From the NCBI GenBank assembly GCA_947565635.1, contig CANOGU010000010.1, positions 1 through 64,000 on the forward strand: a stretch of 64,000 bases of DNA. Direction: 5' to 3'. The stretch's first letter is position 1. Each line of letters begins with the position of its first letter. Under the pieces are notes generated by a model. It saw only the letters and a program-made list of their open reading frames with translations. It ran no database searches and was not told the origin of the DNA. This DNA is from an uncultured Lactobacillus sp. (GTDB lineage Bacteria > Bacillota > Bacilli > Lactobacillales > Lactobacillaceae). Of this stretch, positions 9,704 through 18,401 are shown piece by piece. A program made the position numbers and the translations under genes.

Positions 9704-9731
9704 AAAGCTACGTGAAAGCGTGGCTTTTTTT
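9704..9731 (+). terminator. Terminator of gltX
   Basis: Stem AAAGCTACG / CGTGGCTTT (one G-T pair), loop TGAAAG, then a run of Ts. Confidence 0.85.
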
Positions 9732-9780
9732 GTTAGAATAATAGTTATGAAAGAATGTCTTAAGTGAAAGAAGGATGATC

Positions 9781-11193
9781 ATGAAAGTCTTTAACACTTT
9801 AACTCGAAAAAAAGAAGAGTTTAAGCCATTAGTGGCTGGAAAAGTAAGCATGTATGTGTGTGGTCCAACTGTTTATAATTACATTCATATAGGAAATGCC
9901 CGGAGCGTTATTGCATTTGATACAATTCGTAGATATTTTGAATATCGTGGTTATGACGTAAAGTATGTTTCTAACTTTACTGATGTTGACGATAAGATGA
10001 TTAATGAAGCACGTAAGGAACATACAACAGTTGCTGAACTTGCTGAACGCTATATTAAGGCTTTTATGGAAGATACAGAGGCCTTGAATATTCAGCCAGC
10101 CACGCTTCATCCTCGAGCTACTCATGAAATTAAAGAAATTATTGGTTTTGTTCAAGATTTAATTGATAAAGGATATGCTTATGAAGTTGATGGTGATGTA
10201 TATTACCGGGCTAGAAAATTTCCTAATTATGGACAATTAAGCGATCAAAATATCGCTGAGCTTGAAGAGGGAGCTTCTGAGCATATTAATGAGGAAGAAC
10301 AAAACAAAAAAGAAGATCCAATTGATTTTGCTTTGTGGAAGGCTCAAAAAGAGGACGATGAAATTGCTTGGAATTCGCCATGGGGTAAAGGCCGTCCCGG
10401 CTGGCACATTGAGTGTTCAGTTATGTCCACCACATATTTAGGTGATACGATTGATATTCATGGTGGTGGTCAAGACTTGGAATTTCCACACCATGAAAAT
10501 GAAATTGCTCAAAGTGAAGCTAAAACTGGTAAAAAGTTTGTTAATTACTGGATGCATAATGGTTTTGTAACTGTTGGTAAAAAACAAGAAAAAATGTCAA
10601 AGTCACTCCATAACTTTGTTACAGTGCATGATATTTTGAAGCAAATTGATCCACAAGTTTTACGTTTCTATATGTCAAGTGTTCAATACCGCCGACCAAT
10701 TAATTATTCTGAGGATGGTTTAAAACAAGCAGAAACTGTTCTTAAACGCTATCAAAATACTTTACGCAATCTTGAGGCTAGACTGCAGGATAAAACAGAT
10801 TCACTTGAGGATAGCATATTAAGAGATAATCTTACACAAGCAAAGGCTGAATTTATTGAAGCAATGGATGATGATTTTAATGTTCAAAACGCTTTGAGTG
10901 TGATGTATGATTTGACTTCTACCCTTAATACTCATCTTCAAGAGGATAAAGTGGATAAACCAGCATTAAAACGTGCTAAAAAGATATTAATTGATTGGCT
11001 TGAAATTTTTGGCGTTAGCTTTAATGAAAATCAAGCTGAAGATGATACAGATATTGAAAAGATGATTACTGAACGTGATGCAGCTCGTAAAAACAAAGAT
11101 TGGGCTGAAAGTGATCGTCTGCGAGATCGATTACAAGCTAGGGGCATTGTAATTGAAGATACCCCACAAGGAACGAGGTGGCATCGTGCTTAA
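9781..11193 (+). CDS. cysS: Cysteinyl-tRNA synthetase
   Basis: This 470-residue class I synthetase is zinc dependent. The HIGH motif is in [11 protein letters not shown], zinc-type ligands are C (VCGPT), C (IECSV) and HHENE, and KMSKS is exact in [13 protein letters not shown] 9781 is chosen over ATG 9775 because AAGGA (9771-9775) is then 5 nt upstream. It begins the cysS-mrnC-rlmB operon with overlapping genes. Confidence 0.97.
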   Translation: MKVFNTLTRKKEEFKPLVAGKVSMYVCGPTVYNYIHIGNARSVIAFDTIRRYFEYRGYDVKYVSNFTDVDDKMINEARKEHTTVAELAERYIKAFMEDTEALNIQPATLHPRATHEIKEIIGFVQDLIDKGYAYEVDGDVYYRARKFPNYGQLSDQNIAELEEGASEHINEEEQNKKEDPIDFALWKAQKEDDEIAWNSPWGKGRPGWHIECSVMSTTYLGDTIDIHGGGQDLEFPHHENEIAQSEAKTGKKFVNYWMHNGFVTVGKKQEKMSKSLHNFVTVHDILKQIDPQVLRFYMSSVQYRRPINYSEDGLKQAETVLKRYQNTLRNLEARLQDKTDSLEDSILRDNLTQAKAEFIEAMDDDFNVQNALSVMYDLTSTLNTHLQEDKVDKPALKRAKKILIDWLEIFGVSFNENQAEDDTDIEKMITERDAARKNKDWAESDRLRDRLQARGIVIEDTPQGTRWHRA

Positions 11194-11629
11194 GCCAAAA
11201 GCTTTAACAGAAAGAGCGACTAATCCAGATGCTTTAGGTCCGTTAACCTTAGCTTATCTTGGAGATGGTGTATATGAAGTTTATATCAGACGTCACTTAG
11301 TTAAGGGTGGTATTGTAAAACCACAAATGCTTCAAAGATATGCGACTCATTATGTTTCTGCCAAAGCGCAAGCTGCTTTAATTACGAAGATGCAAGACTT
11401 AAATATGCTTGATGAAAATGAGCTAGCAGCATTTAAACGTGGAAGAAATGCTAAAAGTCATACACATGCTAAAAATACTTCAATCAATACTTATAAACTA
11501 TCAACAGGTTTTGAAGCAATGCTTGGATACTTAGACTTGCTAGGTAAAAAAGAACGGATTGATGAGTTGGCAGAATGGTGCATTGAGCAAGTGGAGCAAG
11601 GAGGATTAGATAACTATGAGTTCAAATAA
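11186..11629 (+). CDS. mrnC: Mini-ribonuclease III
   Basis: This 147-residue RNase III-like enzyme lacks the dsRNA-binding domain. In Bacillus it matures 23S rRNA. The catalytic signature is [17 protein letters not shown] near the N-terminus. The GTG at 11186 is preferred to the upstream frame start because AGGTGG lies just before it and conserved sequence begins at LKPKAL. It overlaps cysS by 8 nt and rlmB by 14 nt. Confidence 0.93.
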   Translation: MLKPKALTERATNPDALGPLTLAYLGDGVYEVYIRRHLVKGGIVKPQMLQRYATHYVSAKAQAALITKMQDLNMLDENELAAFKRGRNAKSHTHAKNTSINTYKLSTGFEAMLGYLDLLGKKERIDELAEWCIEQVEQGGLDNYEFK

Positions 11630-12371
11630 TGATGAATTTGTGTATGGACGTCATGCTGGGATTGATTTTTTAAAGACACAAGATGCCAATTTAATTAATA
11701 AAGTATTTTTACAAAATGGAGTGCAGGAAGAATTTGCTAATCAAGTCTATCAATTAGCACGTAAAAAGAATTTAGTCGTACAAAATGCTCCGAAAAATAA
11801 ATTGGATCAGATGGTTAATCATGAAAACCACCAAGGTTTGGTTTTGACAGTAGCGCCATTTGAATATGCAGATTTAGATCAACTTCTTGATAAATTTGAT
11901 CAAGAAGGAAAAGATCCATTTATTTTAATGCTAGATTCTATTGAAGATCCACATAACTTAGGTTCAATTTTGAGAACGTGCGATGCTACTGGCGTTGATG
12001 CAGTAATTATTCCAAAAAGAAGAGCGGCTGGCTTAACTTCCGTTGTTGCCAAGACTTCGACTGGAGCAATTGACTATGTTCCAGTGGCTCGCGTTAATAA
12101 TTTAGTACAGACTACTAAGATCCTTAAAAAGCGCGGTTACTGGATCTTTGGAACTGCGATGGAAGGCGAAGATTATCGTAAGTGGAATGCCAAAGGCAAA
12201 ACAGTGCTTGTTATTGGTAACGAAGGTAAGGGGATTTCGCCATTGTTATTAAAGCAAATGGATCAAACTTTAACCATTCCAATGGTAGGACATGTACAAT
12301 CCTTAAATGCTAGTGTAGCAACTGGTGTTTTACTTTATGGGATGTTCAATAGTCGCCATCCAGAAAAATAA
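11616..12371 (+). CDS. rlmB: 23S rRNA 2'-O-methyltransferase of the TrmH/SpoU family (RlmB)
   Basis: This 251-residue SPOUT methyltransferase is predicted to methylate G2251 in the peptidyl-transferase P loop. An N-terminal substrate-binding domain (YGRHAGIDFL) precedes the SpoU motifs: NLGSILRTCDATG (1), VIGNEGKGISP (2) and VQSLNASVATGVLLY (3). AAGGAGG precedes the ATG. It is the last gene of the cysS operon; yacP, which follows it in Bacillus, is absent here and a decayed operon takes its place. Confidence 0.93.
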   Translation: MSSNNDEFVYGRHAGIDFLKTQDANLINKVFLQNGVQEEFANQVYQLARKKNLVVQNAPKNKLDQMVNHENHQGLVLTVAPFEYADLDQLLDKFDQEGKDPFILMLDSIEDPHNLGSILRTCDATGVDAVIIPKRRAAGLTSVVAKTSTGAIDYVPVARVNNLVQTTKILKKRGYWIFGTAMEGEDYRKWNAKGKTVLVIGNEGKGISPLLLKQMDQTLTIPMVGHVQSLNASVATGVLLYGMFNSRHPEK

Positions 12372-12378
12372 AAAGTCA

Positions 12379-12393
12379 AGAAAAACGTTTGCA
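12379..12393 (+). promoter_or_regulatory. Possible catabolite-response element (cre) and promoter of the decayed beta-glucoside operon
   Basis: AGAAAAACGTTTGCA matches the degenerate cre consensus at about 12 of 15 positions by eye. It overlaps a possible -35 (TTTGCA, 12388-12393). CcpA control would be normal for a beta-glucoside operon. The site is weak and is only suggested by context. Confidence 0.35.
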
Positions 12394-12443
12394 TATATTA
12401 GTTGAACCTGATATGACAACAAGCAGAAAGAGATTGAAAAAGT

Positions 12444-12474
12444 AGATTGTTACTATTGGATTGGGCGAGACTAC
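12444..12474 (+). promoter_or_regulatory. Ribonucleic antiterminator (RAT) site for a BglG/LicT-type protein
   Basis: AGATTGTTACT (12444-12454) and GGGCGAGACT (12463-12472) match the two halves of the LicT/BglG target (GGATTGTTACT...GGCAAAACC type). The 3' side overlaps the start of the terminator stem at 12468, the mutually exclusive arrangement used for protein-dependent antitermination. The gene for a CAT-domain RNA-binding protein follows 80 bp later but is broken. Confidence 0.7.
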
Positions 12475-12529
12475 TGAATAACTCTAACTAACAAGACGTT
12501 AGTGGAGCTTATTCAGTAGTCTTTTTTTA
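12468..12529 (+). terminator. Regulated terminator before the decayed beta-glucoside operon
   Basis: A 14-bp perfect stem AGACTACTGAATAA (12468-12481) / TTATTCAGTAGTCT (12509-12522) ends in a T-run. A small inner hairpin (CTAAC/GTTAG) sits in the loop. It overlaps the RAT site, so it is probably the conditional terminator, and it may also end the rlmB transcript. Confidence 0.8.
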
Positions 12530-12555
12530 TCCTTTTTTTAAGGAGGTGGGAAGAG

Positions 12556-12822
12556 TTGTTGTTGATCAAGCGCGTGTTTAATAATAATTCAGCTTTGGTT
12601 GAGCTAGGCAATAATCGTGAAGCAGTTGTAGTAGGAAACCGAATTGCTTTCAAAAAACTGAAGGAAAGGAGATAGGTACGAGTAAAGTTGAAAATATTTT
12701 TTATCTTGAAAATAGTGCGACAAAACGGACTATTTTCTCATTATTAAAGAATACACCAGTAGATATTGCTGTAACTACTATGCATGTCGTTGATCAAGCA
12801 CATAGAAAATATCACTATGAAT
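12556..12822 (+). pseudogene. Remnant of a BglG/LicT-family transcription antiterminator
   Basis: After AGGAGGTGGG, a TTG at 12556 starts a CAT RNA-binding domain (LIKRVFNNNSALVELGNN, then EAVVVGNRIAFKK). The frame ends at TAG 12673-12675. Shifting frame continues the family sequence SKVENIFYLENSATKRT, and then the start of a PRD domain (DIAVTTMHVVDQAHRKYHYEL). The rest of PRD1 and all of PRD2 are gone. Both a frameshift near 12672 and a large deletion are therefore visible. The fragment runs in frame into EIIC sequence. Confidence 0.85.
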
Positions 12823-13678
12823 TAATGAGCTTTTTGTCCTTAATGGCTGCTTCTACTATAGCTAAAGCTTTAAATGGAAGTTTAAATCTAAAGTTGCCTA
12901 AAACTAACCAAATTCCAGTTGCTGGAGTTCAATATACAGCTCAAATTTCTTTTTCATTTGTGGCAATAGATACTTTATTAAATAAAGGAAATTTATATTT
13001 AGCTACTGATATGATTGGAACTAAAGGCTTGATTTGTGTCTTCTTAGTAGCATTTATCGTACCTAATATTTATTATTTTTGTTTTAAACATAATGTCACG
13101 ATCACGCTACCTGACGCAATATCTCAAAATATAGCTCAAGCATTCAAGAATATTATTCCTTTTGCTTTAGCAACTACTTTCTTTTGGTCATTTAAGCTAA
13201 TTTTTAGAGCTTTAACTAATATGAATTTGGCAGCTTGGATAATTAAAAGCCTAACTCTACTTTTTACAGCAGCAGATGGGTATGTCGGATTGACAATTAT
13301 TTATGGTGCAATGGCGTTTTTCTGGTTTATCGGAATTCAAGGGCCCCCAATCATTGAACCAGCAGTTACGGCAATATATCTAACCAATGTTGAAGCTAAT
13401 TCAAAAGCATTTAATTCAGGAAATATTCAAGACACTAATCATATTTTGTCGCAAGGAATTCAGATGTTTGTTGCTACTTTGGGAGGAACTGGAGCAACTT
13501 TAGTAGTAACATTTAGGTTTGATTTTTATCCAAGTCTAAACAATTAAAAGCAGTTGGACGTTCATCAACCATTCCAGTTATTTTTGGTGTAAATGAATCT
13601 ATTTTATTTGGTGCTCCATTAATCTTAAATCCGATTTTCTTTATACCTTTTATTTTTGCACCAATTCTTAATGTTTGA
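12823..13678 (+). pseudogene. Remnant of a PTS EIIC component, Lac/Cel (beta-glucoside) family
   Basis: Sequence from FLSLMAASTIAKALNG onward matches the middle and end of a cellobiose-type EIIC: multiple membrane segments and the conserved region FWFIGIQGPPIIEPAV. The N-terminal third is deleted. The frame open to 13547 ends in non-family residues. A different frame then continues the family sequence ([19 protein letters not shown], then [14 protein letters not shown]) to TGA 13676-13678. A deletion and a frameshift thus make it non-functional. No EIIA or EIIB is present nearby. Confidence 0.85.
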
Positions 13679-13690
13679 ATCTTTAAAATT

Positions 13691-13858
13691 TTTGTTGATG
13701 TGCAAGGCTATTTCCTGTAGTCTTTACAAGATCAATTTCCGTGGTCAAATGGATATAATAAACGTTACGAGTTAATTTATGTGGATTTCGCTAGTCAAGA
13801 TAGACATTTAAAAAGCAGTGCTTTGTTGTTTAAAGTCTTAAGTAAGACTTTGCAATAA
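13691..13858 (+). pseudogene. C-terminal remnant of a GH1 6-phospho-beta-glucosidase/galactosidase
   Basis: The frame reads VDVQGYFL, a TAG stop where the family has Trp, then SLQDQFPWSNGYNKRYELI and YVDF, ending at TAA 13856-13858. This is the conserved end of glycoside hydrolase family 1 (GYF-W-SL.D.F.W..GY..RYG..YVDF). About 400 upstream residues are missing. It completes the antiterminator-EIIC-hydrolase order of a classic beta-glucoside operon. Confidence 0.82.
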
Positions 13859-14001
13859 TAATTTTTTAACAGATAATAAATTATCGTTCCGAAACTAAGC
13901 ACAACCTTTTTATACTTGTATCCCATAAACGTTCGTTCTCTTAGAAAAAAATCTTCCTTTTTTTATTCTGATAATCAAATAGAAAAAGGAGGATTTTCCT
14001 G

Positions 14002-14559
14002 ATGGAAAGAATGGATGAAGTTTATTTAATTAGACGCGTGAAAGAGGAACAAGATACAATTGCACTGCGTGAGCTAGTTAATCGATATCGCCCATTAATT
14101 AATGGAGCAAAATTAAATTTTTATCTGCGAAATTTTGATCAAGATGACTGGGAACAAGAAGCCTTGATTATGTGTTATCAAAGCTGTTGTACGTATGACG
14201 AAGAAAGGACAGAAAATTTTGGTGCGTATTATCGAACCAAGTTTTATAACCACTTACGCTCACTTTTAAGATATGAGTTAGCTCATAAAAGAACCGCATT
14301 TTCTAAATCTATTTCCTATGATAATGTGGTGCAGAAAAATCTAATTAAAGAAGAAGTGGAAGAGATGCATATTACGCCTCGAAAGGAAATGTATCAAAAA
14401 TTTATTAAAAAACTCTCTGAGAAAGAACTAATAGCCTTAAAAATTTTTTTGGGAGAGATAACAATTGAAGAGGCTCAAGCTAAAACAAAGTATAGTCGCT
14501 ATCAATTATTGCAGGCCAAAGCTCGTTGTAAAACAAAATTACGGAAGGAATTGTTTTAA
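14002..14559 (+). CDS. sigH: Sigma-70 family sigma factor, SigH/ComX type
   Basis: A 185-residue sigma factor with region 2 (ALRELVNRYRPLINGAKLNFYLRN...DDWEQEALI) and a region 4 helix-turn-helix near the C-terminus (TIEEAQAKTKYSRYQLLQAKARCK). Its place between the cysS-rlmB genes and rpmG-secE-nusG is exactly that of B. subtilis sigH, so it is the lactobacillar SigH/ComX-type factor linked to competence genes in relatives. AAAAAGGAGG precedes the ATG. Regulation cannot be read here. Confidence 0.85.
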   Translation: MERMDEVYLIRRVKEEQDTIALRELVNRYRPLINGAKLNFYLRNFDQDDWEQEALIMCYQSCCTYDEERTENFGAYYRTKFYNHLRSLLRYELAHKRTAFSKSISYDNVVQKNLIKEEVEEMHITPRKEMYQKFIKKLSEKELIALKIFLGEITIEEAQAKTKYSRYQLLQAKARCKTKLRKELF

Positions 14560-14626
14560 ATTCGCATAGAGGTGATAAAAAGACTATAATAATATTTGTA
14601 GAATTTATTTAGGAGGTAATTTTAAG

Positions 14627-14845
14627 ATGGCAGATGAAGTTATTAAGACAGAATTGTTAGACCGTCACATGAAGGAAGTTTTTGATTGGAGCGATTCTGA
14701 CATGCCTGTTAGAGACGCACTTTGGGACTACTTTATGGAAAAGAATGGTAGAGATACCATGAAGACGGAAAGTGACATGCTTCCGTTCTTGAAAGACTCT
14801 GACGATAAGATCGAAGCCTTCGTCAACGAAAATCTTAAGAAGTAA
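14627..14845 (+). CDS. Small acidic protein of unknown function, 72 residues
   Basis: I do not recognise this protein. It is acidic and soluble, with motifs [20 protein letters not shown] and [10 protein letters not shown], and no membrane segment or signal peptide. An AGGAGG site lies 10 nt before the ATG and a TATAAT box at 14585-14590, so it is likely expressed alone, after sigH. Two hairpins follow it. Confidence 0.75.
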   Translation: MADEVIKTELLDRHMKEVFDWSDSDMPVRDALWDYFMEKNGRDTMKTESDMLPFLKDSDDKIEAFVNENLKK

Positions 14846-14875
14846 CATCACCTAAAAACAATAATTCTACGCACA

Positions 14876-14932
14876 GTGGTCACGCATTGTTTGACCACCA
14901 AAGAACAATCTCTAGGGATTGTTCTTTTTTTG
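14876..14932 (+). terminator. Tandem hairpins ending the 72-residue protein gene
   Basis: The first hairpin is GTGGTCA (14876-14882) / TGACCAC (14892-14898) without a T-run. The second is AAGAACAATC (14901-14910) / GATTGTTCTT (14917-14926) with a long T-run and is a standard terminator. The role of the first, if any, is unknown. Confidence 0.8.
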
Positions 14933-14966
14933 TGAGAAAATATATTTTAAAAGAAAGGGGCGGCTT

Positions 14967-16475
14967 ATGGACTATATAATTGGGATGGATATCGGAACAA
15001 CAGCAAGTAAGGGTGTATTGTATCAAGGAAATGGTAAAAAGATTGAAGAATTATCAATTCCTTACCCTTTAATTCAAGAACAAGTAGATCAGGCTGAAGA
15101 AGATCCACAAGTAATATTTAATGCTGTTCAAAAGATTATTTTTGACTTAAGTAAAAGAGTTGCAGGAAAAATTAAAGCAATTTCTTGGTCGAGTCAAATG
15201 CATAGTTTAATCGGCATTGGAAAAGACAATCGAGTACTGACTAACAGTATTACTTGGGCAGATAATCGAAGTAGCCAACTTGTGGCTCAAGCAAAAGAAA
15301 ATGGTCTTGCGCAAGATATTTATCAACAGACAGGGATGCCGCCTCATCCAATGGCTCCTGTGTATAAATTATTGTGGATTAAAGAAGAAAATCCTAAACT
15401 TTTTGCACAAGTGCAAAAGTGGATTGGAATCAAAGAATATATTATTTGGCGTTTAACTGGCAAAATAGTTACCGATACAACTATGGCAGCTGGAACTGGT
15501 TTGCTTAACCTCCACACTTTAACGTGGGATAGGAAATTACTTGATAAAATTGAACTAGATCCAAAAAAATTGCCAAGCTTAGCTAAACCAGAAGATGTGG
15601 TTGGAAAAGTAGAGGCAGAATATATACAAAAATTGAGTTTAAATCCTGAAACAAAAATTATTTTAGGAGCTAGTGATGGGTATTTATCAACAATTGGTGT
15701 TGGTGTTTTAGATAAAAAGTATTTTGCACTAAATGTTGGTACATCAGGAGCTATAAGAGCCATTGCACCTAAAGCAATAGTTGACTCAAAAAATCGCTTC
15801 TTTTGTTATCCGGTGGATAAAAGCCATTATCTTCTTGGCGGTCCGGTGAACAATGGTGGAATAGTCTTTGAGTGGGCTAGAAAAACGATTTTTGGTCCAG
15901 ATCAAACTGCAGAAGATTTTATTAATGTTGCTGAAACTGTGCCTGCAGGCAGTAATGGCTTGATTTTTCATCCCTACTTAGGGGGAGAGCGGGCACCAAT
16001 TTGGAATGCTCAAGCTCGTGGATCTTTTATTGGATTAAGTCGAAACCACACTAAACCGCAAATGGCGCGGAGTGTTTTAGAAGGTATTGTCTTTAATCTT
16101 TTAGGTGCAGCTAGAGGTTTGCGCGAAAAAATAGGGGAACCAGAAGCATTAAGAGTCACTGGCGGCTTTGTAAGAAGTGATTTTGTAAGGCAGTTAATTG
16201 CTGATATTTTTAATTTACCAGTAGTGGTAATTAAAAATGATCAAAGTGGAACTTTAGCAGCCATGTTTCTAGCACAATTGGGCTTGAATAAAGAGAATAG
16301 CTTAGACAAAATAGTGAAAGAAATAGATGACAGTAAAGTCTACTTTCCAAATCCCAAAAATGTGCAGGTCTACCAGGATATAATTCCAATCTATCGAGAA
16401 GTAGAACACGATTTAGACCAAAGCTATGATAAAATAGCTCGGTTTCAGAAAAAATATCCTAAATTATTTGAATAA
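14967..16475 (+). CDS. gntK: FGGY-family carbohydrate kinase, probably gluconokinase
   Basis: This 502-residue kinase has the FGGY phosphate-binding start YIIGMDIGTTASKGVLY and a C-terminal ATPase region (LRVTGGFVRSDFVRQLIADIF). Overall it resembles Gram-positive GntK (SWSSQMHSLIGIG, ITWADNRS). It would phosphorylate gluconate to 6-phosphogluconate for the pentose phosphate route. ATG 14967 is chosen because AAAGGGG precedes it. No gluconate permease is adjacent, and xylulose or another sugar acid cannot be excluded. Confidence 0.78.
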   Translation: MDYIIGMDIGTTASKGVLYQGNGKKIEELSIPYPLIQEQVDQAEEDPQVIFNAVQKIIFDLSKRVAGKIKAISWSSQMHSLIGIGKDNRVLTNSITWADNRSSQLVAQAKENGLAQDIYQQTGMPPHPMAPVYKLLWIKEENPKLFAQVQKWIGIKEYIIWRLTGKIVTDTTMAAGTGLLNLHTLTWDRKLLDKIELDPKKLPSLAKPEDVVGKVEAEYIQKLSLNPETKIILGASDGYLSTIGVGVLDKKYFALNVGTSGAIRAIAPKAIVDSKNRFFCYPVDKSHYLLGGPVNNGGIVFEWARKTIFGPDQTAEDFINVAETVPAGSNGLIFHPYLGGERAPIWNAQARGSFIGLSRNHTKPQMARSVLEGIVFNLLGAARGLREKIGEPEALRVTGGFVRSDFVRQLIADIFNLPVVVIKNDQSGTLAAMFLAQLGLNKENSLDKIVKEIDDSKVYFPNPKNVQVYQDIIPIYREVEHDLDQSYDKIARFQKKYPKLFE

Positions 16476-16477
16476 TC

Positions 16478-16520
16478 AAAAAGGGTAAATTGTATCAAAT
16501 TAGTACAATTTACCCTTTTT
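16478..16520. terminator. Bidirectional terminator between gntK and the DXS-like gene
   Basis: A 17-bp perfect inverted repeat (16478-16494 and 16504-16520) flanked by A- and T-runs, serving convergent genes. Confidence 0.9.
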
Positions 16521-16542
16521 CTAATATAAATATGAATTTAAT

Positions 16543-18303
16543 TTATTTTAGAATTTCTAAAATGTCACTAACAATTTGATCAGGCATTAAATGATCACGC
16601 TTGTAGATAGATTCTTTTGGTTCATTATCAGTGTATTCCTTTTTAGCACCATAATTCTTAACCATCATCTTAGTTGGACCATAGTAGCTAGCAATCTTTT
16701 GACCAAAACCACCATCAATACTGTTGTCTTCTAGAGTAACAACTAATTCATGGTCGTTTTGAAGTTCATCTAATGCGTCATAATCAAGGTGAGCAGCAGA
16801 TTTTGGATTGATCAAAGTGGCATTAATGTTTTCTGTCTTTAATAAATCAACTACCTTTTCACCTAATTGATAAAAGTCACCTAAACCAATGATGGCAACC
16901 TTAGAACCGGGCTTTACATCATACTTAATAGTTGAATAGTCTTCATCCACTGGTTCACCTTCTGGAATTGGATTTACTGGAGATTTAATTGCTATGGGAT
17001 GTTTTCTTTGCTTAACTGCCCATTCAAGCATTGATTTTAATTCATTTAAGGTGGTAGGAGCTAAGTATTCCCAGTTTGGCCAATTTGCGACCATGGCGTT
17101 GTCAAAAATACCTAAGTGAGTCTTAGAAGTACCAGTAATTCCGCCACCAGCTACCACCATTACGACTGGTAAGTCGTTAGCTGCTACATCGTGAGAAAGT
17201 TGATCATAAGCACGTTGTAAGAAAGTAGAATTTTCAAATAAAACTGGGACAATTCCTTCTTTAACAGCCCCTGCAGCAAAGGCAACAGACTCTTGCTCGG
17301 CAATTCCTACATCCTTATAATTCTTGGGATATTTATTCTTAATCTCGCCTAAGCCAAAGACGCCCGGGATAGCAGCATTAATGGCTAAGATGTTTTCTTG
17401 GTTTTCAATATGTTTCTTTAAGAAATCCAAAACTACAGTAGTTGGATTAGGAGCCTTTGGAGCTGGTACAGTTGTCTTGTCCGTCTTAAGATCAAAAGGC
17501 AATACCCAGTGGTGACTAGCTTCATTTTCAATAGCTGGCTCATATCCCTTACCCTTAAGGGTATTGATATGTAAAACAATTGGGTGGTCAATATCTTTAA
17601 TTGATTTGAAGGCATCAATCATTGCTTTAAGATCATTTCCCTGATCAACATATTTATAATCTAGTCCCATTGCAGTAAATGGATTATCAGCTGTTTGACC
17701 ATTTGATTCACGTAATTTCTTCAAAGCAGTTACAACACCGCCGACATTATCATCAATCGACATTTGATTGTCATTTACTACAATAATTAGATTATGCTTT
17801 TCATCAGCTGCATTATTAAAGCCTTCAAAGGCTAAGCCACCCGTTAAAGAACCATCCCCAATAAGAGCTGTAATATTTTCATGTTCTCCTAGCATATCAC
17901 GCGCTCTAGCCATTCCAGTTGCTAAGGCAACTGAAGTTGAAGTATGACCAACAGCAAAGTAGTCATAGGGACTTTCCTCAGGATTAGAATAAGGAGTTAC
18001 ATCTTTATACTTATCTGGATCAAGCCACGCATAAGCACGGCCAGTTAACATCTTATGTGGATAGGTTTGGTGAGAAACGTCCCATATGATCTTATCCTTA
18101 GGTGCATCAAAAACATAATGATAAGCAATTGTAGCCTCTACAATTCCGAGGTCTGGCCCAAGGTGTCCACCTTCTACGGAGTCTTTTTCTAGAATTAAAG
18201 TTCTAATTTCACTAGCTAATTGTTCTAGCTCTTTTAAGTTTAATTTTTTTAAATCTTTTGGACTTTCAATTTTGTTCAATAAAAATTCTGGATGTTTATT
18301 CAT
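16543..18303 (-). CDS. 1-deoxy-D-xylulose-5-phosphate synthase-like transketolase-family enzyme
   Basis: This 586-residue thiamine-diphosphate enzyme has DXS-type motifs: GGHLGPDLGIVEATIAYHYV, WDVSHQTYPHKMLTGR, the GDGSLTGGLAFEGFNN...NDNQMSID cofactor site and the catalytic-glutamate region VGIAEQESVAFAAG. Start ATG 18303 is taken because GGGGTG lies 8 nt upstream; the frame also has a GTG at 18312. Lactobacilli of this group make isoprenoids by the mevalonate route, and no other MEP gene is in the window, so the physiological product is uncertain. It could act as a short transketolase-like enzyme. Confidence 0.8.
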   Translation of the reverse strand: MNKHPEFLLNKIESPKDLKKLNLKELEQLASEIRTLILEKDSVEGGHLGPDLGIVEATIAYHYVFDAPKDKIIWDVSHQTYPHKMLTGRAYAWLDPDKYKDVTPYSNPEESPYDYFAVGHTSTSVALATGMARARDMLGEHENITALIGDGSLTGGLAFEGFNNAADEKHNLIIVVNDNQMSIDDNVGGVVTALKKLRESNGQTADNPFTAMGLDYKYVDQGNDLKAMIDAFKSIKDIDHPIVLHINTLKGKGYEPAIENEASHHWVLPFDLKTDKTTVPAPKAPNPTTVVLDFLKKHIENQENILAINAAIPGVFGLGEIKNKYPKNYKDVGIAEQESVAFAAGAVKEGIVPVLFENSTFLQRAYDQLSHDVAANDLPVVMVVAGGGITGTSKTHLGIFDNAMVANWPNWEYLAPTTLNELKSMLEWAVKQRKHPIAIKSPVNPIPEGEPVDEDYSTIKYDVKPGSKVAIIGLGDFYQLGEKVVDLLKTENINATLINPKSAAHLDYDALDELQNDHELVVTLEDNSIDGGFGQKIASYYGPTKMMVKNYGAKKEYTDNEPKESIYKRDHLMPDQIVSDILEILK

Positions 18304-18327
18304 ATTTTTCACCCCAACATTAATAAA

Positions 18328-18368
18328 AAAAGCTTACTCATTTATTGTAAGTCAATGAGTAAGCTTTT
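18328..18368 (-). terminator. Terminator of the MFS gene
   Basis: A 15-bp perfect inverted repeat (arms 18328-18342 and 18354-18368, core AAGCTTACTCATT) with a T-run on the minus strand, placed after the MFS stop codon and just upstream of the DXS-like gene. Confidence 0.85.
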
Positions 18369-18401
18369 ACTAATATTAAGTTAGCATAGATAAGTATAGG
18401 T

